DNA of 11,231 bases. Source: Chitinophagales bacterium (lineage in GTDB: Bacteria; Bacteroidota; Bacteroidia; Chitinophagales; UBA2359). The stretch spans positions 1 through 11,231 of the forward strand of contig JAHDDN010000145.1 of the NCBI GenBank assembly GCA_020629335.1, given 5' to 3'. Shown piece after piece: positions 6,528 to 11,231 of this stretch (within the stretch, counting starts at the first letter, position 1; each line of letters starts with the position of its first letter). The notes beneath the pieces are model-generated. The model made no database searches. It was not told the origin of the DNA and saw nothing but the letters and a program-made list of their open reading frames with translations. Both the position numbers and the translations under genes were made by a program.

Positions 6528-8327
6528 ATGGAAGATATTTTAAAACAACCCACCACTGTTAAAGGGGGCGCATTTTTGTTAACAGAATCAAAAGCCCAAG
6601 ATACCTTTATTCCAGAAGAATTTACAGAAGAGCAGTTAATGGTTAAGCAAGCTGCTAAAGACTTTGTCAATCAAGAAATTGAGCCTCGATTAGAAGAATT
6701 AGATGCACAGTCCGATTATACCATGATGCCTAAGCTATTAAAGCAAACTGCTGAATTAGGTTTCTTAGGGATTGGAGTGCCAGAAGCTTATGGTGGTTAT
6801 CCTGCTCCATTTGTTGATAGCCTTATACTAAATGAAGAAATGGCTAAAGCAGCTTCCTTCTCATTAACCATCGGAGTACAAACAAGTATTGGTATTGCAC
6901 CTATCTTATTATACGGTAATGATGAGCAAAGAGCTAAATACTTACCAAAATTAGTAACAGCCGAATGGAAAACTTGTTATTGCTTAACTGAACCGAGCTC
7001 TGGTTCTGATGCAAATTCAGCCAAAACAAAAGCCGTGCTTACTGAAGATGGGAAGCACTATATTGTCAATGGACAAAAGATGTGGATCACGAATGCAGGT
7101 TGGTCTAATATCTTCATCGTATTCGCTAAAATTGATGACGACAAAAACTTATCAGCCTTTATTATAGAGGAAGAATTTGGCGGTGTTACAAGAGGAGCAG
7201 AAGAAAAGAAAATGGGAATTAAAGGATCTTCTACACGTCAAGTATTCTTCAATAATGTAAAAGTACCAGTAGAAAACCTATTGGGAGAACGTGGCGGCGG
7301 ATTCAAAATCGCTGTAAATGTATTAAATACAGGTAGAATCAAATTAGGAGTTGCTGCTATTGGTACCAACAAAAAAGCCATGAAGCATGCTATCCAATAC
7401 GCACAAGAAAGAATCCAGTTTGGCCAGTCGATTTCAAACTATGGGGCGATCAAGCACAAATTAGCTGAAATGGCAGCCAGAACATTCGCTATAGAATCAG
7501 CTGGCTATCGTACAGGTAATTATATCGATCAAAAGTATGACGAATTAATTGCTGAAGGTGCGGAAGATCACGTTGCTAAATCAAAATCAGTAGAAGAATA
7601 CTCTATTGAGTGTGCGATCTTAAAAGTATATGGATCAGAATCACAACATTATTGTGCAGATGAGGGCGTTCAAATATACGGTGGTATGGGCTTCTCAGCC
7701 GAAGCACCGATGGATCGTATGTATAGAGACGCAAGAATCACTCGTATTTTTGAAGGCACCAACGAAATCAACCGTATGTTGATCGTGGATATGTTGATCA
7801 GAAAGGCAATGAAAGGTCAGTTAGATTTCTTCTCATCTGTAAAAGAGATCATGAAGGAATTAACAGCTCTACCATCATTAGATAGTAGCGATGCCCCTCT
7901 TTGGAAAGAGAAAAAGACTTTAGCGAATATGAAAAAAGCAGCCATCTTATTAGCAGGTGCTGCAGCTGAAAAATTCGGATCTAAAATCAAAGATGAGCAA
8001 GAAATCCTGATGAACGTAGCCGATATGATCATCCAAATTTACTTGTATGAATCAGCTTTGCTAAGAGTTGAAAAAAGAATGTCAACGACAGGAGAAGAAG
8101 CGAACGCCATTCATTTAGATATGATTCGTATCTTACAGCATGAAGCAACAGATGTAGTAGCAAAAGCTGGAAGAGAATGTATCTACGCAATGGAAGAAGG
8201 AGCAGATAAAGAAAGAATGATGCTTTTAGCTGTAAAACGCTACACTAAAGTCCTACCATTCAATCTAAAAAGTGCTCGCCGCCGAGTAGCAGAAACAGTT
8301 ACAGAAGCAGGCGGATATTGCTTCTAA
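6528..8327 (+). CDS. Acyl-CoA dehydrogenase, long form (VLCAD/ACAD9-like)
   Basis: A 599-residue FAD enzyme that oxidises acyl-CoA to trans-2-enoyl-CoA, the first step of beta-oxidation, passing electrons to electron-transfer flavoprotein. The three acyl-CoA dehydrogenase domains are clear in order: N-terminal helical region (about 33-145), middle beta domain with CYCLTEPSSGSD (150-161) and MWITNAG (185-191), and C-terminal helical domain with GGMGFSAEAP (385-394). The catalytic base is Glu409 in RIFEGTNEI. A further C-terminal helical region of about 170 residues makes it VLCAD-length rather than the 380-400 residues of short- and medium-chain enzymes. There is no signal peptide. The ATG at 6528 follows an A-rich leader without Shine-Dalgarno. 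The promoter carries two phased inverted repeats, and a strong terminator follows, so it is a single-gene unit. Chain-length preference is inferred from size only. Confidence 0.95.
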   Translation: MEDILKQPTTVKGGAFLLTESKAQDTFIPEEFTEEQLMVKQAAKDFVNQEIEPRLEELDAQSDYTMMPKLLKQTAELGFLGIGVPEAYGGYPAPFVDSLILNEEMAKAASFSLTIGVQTSIGIAPILLYGNDEQRAKYLPKLVTAEWKTCYCLTEPSSGSDANSAKTKAVLTEDGKHYIVNGQKMWITNAGWSNIFIVFAKIDDDKNLSAFIIEEEFGGVTRGAEEKKMGIKGSSTRQVFFNNVKVPVENLLGERGGGFKIAVNVLNTGRIKLGVAAIGTNKKAMKHAIQYAQERIQFGQSISNYGAIKHKLAEMAARTFAIESAGYRTGNYIDQKYDELIAEGAEDHVAKSKSVEEYSIECAILKVYGSESQHYCADEGVQIYGGMGFSAEAPMDRMYRDARITRIFEGTNEINRMLIVDMLIRKAMKGQLDFFSSVKEIMKELTALPSLDSSDAPLWKEKKTLANMKKAAILLAGAAAEKFGSKIKDEQEILMNVADMIIQIYLYESALLRVEKRMSTTGEEANAIHLDMIRILQHEATDVVAKAGRECIYAMEEGADKERMMLLAVKRYTKVLPFNLKSARRRVAETVTEAGGYCF

Positions 8328-8360
8328 AATAATTGTCCCCTTAAATAAACATAATTCTTT

Positions 8361-8400
8361 AGCAATGGCATATTTTAGATAATATGCCATTGCTTTTTTT
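8361..8400 (+). terminator. Strong intrinsic terminator after the acyl-CoA dehydrogenase gene
   Basis: AGCAATGGCATATT (8361-8374) pairs perfectly over 14 bp with 8381-8394 around the loop TTAGAT, followed by a run of T to 8400. It starts 33 bases after the stop codon. A weaker stem, TCAGCA/TGCTGA (8408-8427), followed by ATTTT lies just downstream. Confidence 0.92.
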
Positions 8401-8435
8401 ATAAAACTCAGCATAAATACTTGCTGAATTTTGCG

Positions 8436-8638
8436 CAAGGGATAGAAGCGGTATATGGCGTACATGGAGCAACTTACGAAACTTAGTGATGCGCAGGCTC
8501 CTAAGAGACAAGCAGCACTTAGTGTAGTAGATGCTACATAGCCATATAAGAGCGGATAGCCCGACCCATTTTTTGCCATCATTGGGCCGACACATAGGTA
8601 CGGCCCCTACAAATGATGGCAAAAAATGGGATGCGCCC
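8436..8638 (+). repeat. Variable-stem structured repeat, copy C
   Basis: Begins near CAAGGGATAGAAG and carries the family blocks GGTATATGGCG, CTTAGTGATGCG, AGACAAGCAGCACTTAG and GAGCGGATAGCCCGACC. The terminal hairpin has perfect 19-bp arms (8565-8583 and 8612-8630), and the inner hairpin GGGCCG (8584-8589) pairs with CGGCCC (8601-8606). It ends in ATGCGCCC instead of GAAGCCCC. With the terminator it fills the 324-base gap between the two beta-oxidation genes and stops 13 bases before the next start codon. The promoter of that gene must therefore lie inside the repeat or before it. Confidence 0.85.
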
Positions 8639-8651
8639 AAACCATCCAAAC

Positions 8652-9470
8652 ATGAAATTTTATACTAAAGAACAAACGGATACACTTCACGAACAAACAT
8701 TTGCCTATAATATTGTATCAGAAAAAGATCATGTGCTTACTATTAGACTTAATCGTCCAGAAAAGCGAAATGCGCTCAAACCACAGATGGTTAATGAGAT
8801 GGTATATGCTTTAGCTTATGCGCATCATAATAATGATATTTGGGCAGTTGTCATAGAAGGAGAAGGGAAGGTTTTTTGTGCAGGAGCTGATTTGAAATCA
8901 TTCATGAATCCGACGGATGATTCTGATTCGACGATACCGCAACCGCAAGTTGATATAACGATAGGGGATGCCTTTAAGACATTATACAAACCATGTATTG
9001 CTAAAGTAGACGCTCCCGTTTATGCTGGAGGTTTTTTGATATTGGGAGGTTGTACACATGTATTAGCAAGTGAAAAAGCGACCTTTGGATTGCCAGAGGT
9101 AAAAAGAGGATTATGGCCCATGCAAGTTATGGCGAGTTTATGTGAAGTAATGCCAAACAGAAAGGCATTGGATATGTGTATCAGAGGAAAATCATTAGAT
9201 GTAAAAGAGGCTTATGAATCTGGCATCGTAACAGAAATATCTGATGATGTAGACGCAAGCGTTGATTCATTAATACATGATATCAAACAGAATTCGCCCG
9301 CCGCCATCAGATTGGGCCTGAAAGCCTATGACGAAATGAAAACAAAATCCTCTGATGAGCAACATCAATACCTCCGCATGATGCTCATGAATGTATTACA
9401 AACAAAAGACGCCAGAGAAGGAATCGCCGCCTTCAAAGAAAAACGCCAACCCAATTGGACTGGCGAATAA
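8652..9470 (+). CDS. Enoyl-CoA hydratase/isomerase-family (crotonase-fold) protein
   Basis: A 272-residue crotonase-fold enzyme acting on acyl-CoA thioesters, probably in beta-oxidation beside the dehydrogenase upstream. Visible elements are RLNRPEKRNAL (32-42), the first oxyanion-hole motif CAGADL (76-81), the AGGFLILGG helix start (125-133) and FGLPEVKRGLWPM (145-157). Of the two catalytic glutamates of classical hydratases, the second is present (Glu149 in LPEV). The first is replaced by Leu129, as in mitochondrial enoyl-CoA isomerases. An isomerase or other crotonase reaction is therefore more likely than plain hydration; this is inferred from alignment by eye. I chose the ATG at 8652 because in-frame ATGs at 8613 and 8616 lie inside repeat C and would add residues encoded by its hairpin arm. 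The stop is 7 bases from the stop of the convergent TonB-domain gene. Confidence 0.88.
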   Translation: MKFYTKEQTDTLHEQTFAYNIVSEKDHVLTIRLNRPEKRNALKPQMVNEMVYALAYAHHNNDIWAVVIEGEGKVFCAGADLKSFMNPTDDSDSTIPQPQVDITIGDAFKTLYKPCIAKVDAPVYAGGFLILGGCTHVLASEKATFGLPEVKRGLWPMQVMASLCEVMPNRKALDMCIRGKSLDVKEAYESGIVTEISDDVDASVDSLIHDIKQNSPAAIRLGLKAYDEMKTKSSDEQHQYLRMMLMNVLQTKDAREGIAAFKEKRQPNWTGE

Positions 9471-9477
9471 TCAATAC

Positions 9478-9870
9478 CTATTCATCCTCCAAAGAAAAGA
9501 AAATAGGCAAATTAAATCTAAAAGGTCTAATTTCTCCTTCTATAGTACCTGGCGTCCAGCTTGGCATTGCCTTAACAATTCTCAATGCCTCTGCGCCACA
9601 ACCTTCTCCTATATCCTCAGCGATAGAGTGCGCTTTTAATTTTCCATCCTTACCCACAATGAAAGAGACTGTAACATAGCCCTCCACTTTTTTATCGATA
9701 GCGGATTGCGGATATTTTAGATTGCCATCAATGAATTTGAGTAAAGCTTCTTGGCCACCAGGGAAGGTAGGTTGAATAATGCCATCTGTATCAGAGATTT
9801 CTGCTTGGGCGTGGCTTACAAAAGGTAAGCATAATAATAGGCTAATAAGTATTAAGTATAGGTATCTCAT
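9478..9870 (-). CDS. Secreted TonB C-terminal-domain protein
   Basis: A 130-residue protein with a signal peptide (MRYLYLILISLLLCLPFVSHAQA, cleavage near residue 23) followed by a single TonB C-terminal domain: FPGGQEALLKFIDGNLKYPQSA (36-57), GYVTVSFIVGKDGKL (64-78), GCGAEALRIVKAMPSWTPG (90-108) and the RFNLPIFF end. Normal energy-transducing TonB proteins keep an N-terminal membrane anchor and a Pro-rich linker. Here the domain is alone, as is common in Bacteroidota, so it is probably a free periplasmic protein whose partner is unknown. An in-frame ATG at 9909 would put 13 polar residues before the signal peptide, so the start at 9870 is preferred. It is divergent from the gene at 9999 and convergent with the crotonase gene. 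Confidence 0.88.
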   Translation of the reverse strand: MRYLYLILISLLLCLPFVSHAQAEISDTDGIIQPTFPGGQEALLKFIDGNLKYPQSAIDKKVEGYVTVSFIVGKDGKLKAHSIAEDIGEGCGAEALRIVKAMPSWTPGTIEGEIRPFRFNLPIFFSLEDE

Positions 9871-9950
9871 AATAGACTGTATTTGATTTATTCTATTGCC
9901 TTTTGGCATCTAATTTAGACTATTTTTAGCACAATAAGTTTATTAATTCG

Positions 9951-9958
9951 TAATTTTG
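9951..9958 (+). promoter_or_regulatory. Bacteroidota-type -7 element for the secreted-protein operon
   Basis: TAATTTTG matches TAnnTTTG exactly and lies 40 bases before the start codon at 9999. No TTG -33 element is evident at the usual spacing. A small TGCC-TTTT-GGCA hairpin (9897-9908) sits between the two divergent genes. Confidence 0.5.
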
Positions 9959-9998
9959 CCGCAGAAACCCCCACCAAATAAATAACAAAAGACTGATA

Positions 9999-10457
9999 AT
10001 GAGTTACTTAGTTAATAAATTAAGAGGGAATAATGTTTCTATTATTCCTGTTTTGGGCTTTGTTTTTGCATTTTTATGCCTAACATTGCTCCCTACAAGC
10101 ACTTTGCAAGCACAAAATCCAGACTATGGAGACTTAGAAATTCAAAATGATTCTAAGCGAGTTTTGACGGTCAAGGTGATGCATAAAAATGGCAATGGTC
10201 GCCACAGCCTTTTCCAAATCAAACCGGGTACTATGGAGAAGGCTACCTTCACGGATACTTTAGAGTATTACCTTAAAGTTAAAGCGGAATTAGAAGGACA
10301 AAAAACCATGTATTGGAAAGATGGCGATTACCAACCTTATGACGGATCAAAAGGTTTTATAATCACCACTATACAATTTGATATAGATGAAGGTAGCCAA
10401 TCAGAAGCGCCAGGAGCATCTATATCCGAAGATGAATTTGAAAGAGACGATCTATAA
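9999..10457 (+). CDS. Secreted protein of unknown function
   Basis: I do not recognise this 152-residue protein. It has a hydrophobic export segment (residues 14-31) ending in LPTSTLQAQ, so cleavage near residue 37-39 is likely, and no second membrane segment. The mature part alternates short beta-strand-like stretches (DLEIQND, LTVKVMHKNG, SLFQIKPGT, EYYLKVKAEL, FIITTIQFDI) and ends in an acidic tail (EDEFERDDL), which suggests a small beta-sandwich domain in the periplasm or outer membrane. No cysteines remain after the signal region. It is the first gene of a probable two-gene unit with the Asp-box protein starting 10 bases after its stop, and it follows a good -7 element. Confidence 0.75.
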   Translation: MSYLVNKLRGNNVSIIPVLGFVFAFLCLTLLPTSTLQAQNPDYGDLEIQNDSKRVLTVKVMHKNGNGRHSLFQIKPGTMEKATFTDTLEYYLKVKAELEGQKTMYWKDGDYQPYDGSKGFIITTIQFDIDEGSQSEAPGASISEDEFERDDL

Positions 10458-10467
10458 ATTAAGCATC

Positions 10468-11231
10468 ATGACCAAGTTTATTACAAGCCTTTTATTACTA
10501 TTAATCTGTCTATCTATGAGCGCTCAATCTGATTGGGAAGAAGCTTGGAAAAAAGTGGAAAGCCCAACCAAATCTCATCTTCGAGGACTTGCAGTTGTTG
10601 CTGGCCCTTCCGATGATAGCGAAGATATAGTTTGGGCAAGCGGTACAAAGGGAACGGTGATTCGTTCTGCTGATTTAGGTAAGACTTGGCAGGCGTTCCA
10701 AATTAAAGGAGCGGAAGAATTGGATTTTAGAAGTATTTATGCAATGAATGGCAATACCGCTTTTGTATTAAGTGCAGGCGATGTCGCCAAACTCTATCAA
10801 ACGACGGATGCTGGTTTGACGTGGAAATTAGTTTACCACAATGAAGAAAAAGGTGTTTTCTTTGATGGCATTCATTTTACGGATAGCCTTAGAGGCATGG
10901 CTTATAGTGATCCAGTCAATAATCAATTTTTAGTGATTAAAACATTAGATGGAGGAAATACTTGGACGCCTATTGATGGCAGTGCAATGCCTGCTCCCAT
11001 AGAAACAGAAGCTGGTTTTGCTGCTAGTGGAACAGGTATCGTAATGCGTGGCGAAAAGGTTTGGATTGCTACGGGTAATGGCCCAAAATCAAGAGTCTTA
11101 TATTCCCCAGATTTTGGAGCAACTTGGTCTGCTCATGAAACACCTATGCGTACAGGAGAAGGCATGGGGATTTTCTCTATGACATTTTTGGATGATGAAA
11201 GAGGGATAGTCGTTGGTGGTAGTTATGTGGA
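10468..11231 (+). CDS. Secreted Asp-box (BNR)/YCF48-like beta-propeller protein, 3' end outside window
   Basis: The first 254 codons of an exported protein. A signal peptide (MTKFITSLLLLLICLSMSAQ, cleavage after residue 20) is followed by repeats that each carry an Asp box of the form S/T-x-D-x-G-x-T-W: SADLGKTW (67-74), TTDAGLTW (112-119), TLDGGNTW (159-166) and SPDFGATW (213-220). The irregular spacing of 45-54 residues fits a beta-propeller of the YCF48/sialidase-like fold, which in Bacteroidota is often annotated as an oxidoreductase or glycosyl hydrolase without proof. I see no catalytic residues that would justify an enzyme name. The start at 10468 lies 10 bases after the previous gene, so the two are probably co-transcribed. 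The gene runs off the window end. Confidence 0.88.
   Translation, partial: MTKFITSLLLLLICLSMSAQSDWEEAWKKVESPTKSHLRGLAVVAGPSDDSEDIVWASGTKGTVIRSADLGKTWQAFQIKGAEELDFRSIYAMNGNTAFVLSAGDVAKLYQTTDAGLTWKLVYHNEEKGVFFDGIHFTDSLRGMAYSDPVNNQFLVIKTLDGGNTWTPIDGSAMPAPIETEAGFAASGTGIVMRGEKVWIATGNGPKSRVLYSPDFGATWSAHETPMRTGEGMGIFSMTFLDDERGIVVGGSYV

Noticed and set aside
8265..8649. Two minus-strand open frames of 96-105 codons opposite repeat C and the terminator
   Set aside because: They cross an intrinsic terminator and the variable-stem hairpin, and have no recognisable domain.
9391..9679. Plus-strand open frames overlapping the end of the crotonase gene and the TonB-domain gene
   Set aside because: They are antisense or frame-shifted shadows of two genes with clear family motifs.

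Overview
The window looks like an AT-rich chromosome segment of a Bacteroidota bacterium, possibly of the Saprospiraceae type. I infer this from four things: start codons without Shine-Dalgarno sequences, perfect TAnnTTTG promoter elements (the Bacteroidota -7 box), a stand-alone secreted TonB C-terminal-domain protein, and an Asp-box/YCF48-like secreted protein. The assignment to order or family is a guess.

Layout. 1-308: a structured repeat (copy A, cut by the window edge) and the upstream region of a large gene. 309-3680: a Dna2-like PD-(D/E)XK nuclease fused to an SF1B helicase. 3796-3999: a small acidic membrane-anchored protein, ending tail-to-tail with the next gene in a shared hairpin. 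3996-5491 (minus strand): a TetR-family regulator and a patatin-like phospholipase; the patatin gene lies between two 25-bp direct repeats and the regulator has a palindromic operator candidate. 5492-6527: about 1 kb without a gene, packed with repeats: copy B of the structured repeat, a cluster of small hairpins, a 163-bp MITE-like inverted-repeat element, and the control region of the next gene. 6528-8327: a long-form acyl-CoA dehydrogenase, followed by a strong terminator. 8436-8638: repeat copy C. 8652-9470: a crotonase-fold enoyl-CoA hydratase/isomerase. 9478-9870 (minus): a secreted TonB C-terminal-domain protein. 9999 to the window end: an unknown secreted protein and a partial Asp-box/YCF48-like protein, probably one operon.

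How the genes work together. The acyl-CoA dehydrogenase and the crotonase-fold enzyme are a fatty-acid beta-oxidation pair. They are separated by a strong terminator and a repeat, so they are probably transcribed separately. The dehydrogenase promoter has two phased inverted repeats, which suggests repression by an unknown dimeric regulator. The TetR protein most likely controls itself and perhaps the patatin-like hydrolase.

I see no complete defence, CRISPR or secretion system. The most unusual content is non-coding. A repeat family of about 200-220 bp is present in three copies, each with a perfect 19-20 bp stem whose sequence differs between copies, and each pointing into the start of a gene. 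Two further palindromic repeat types lie in the 1-kb gap.
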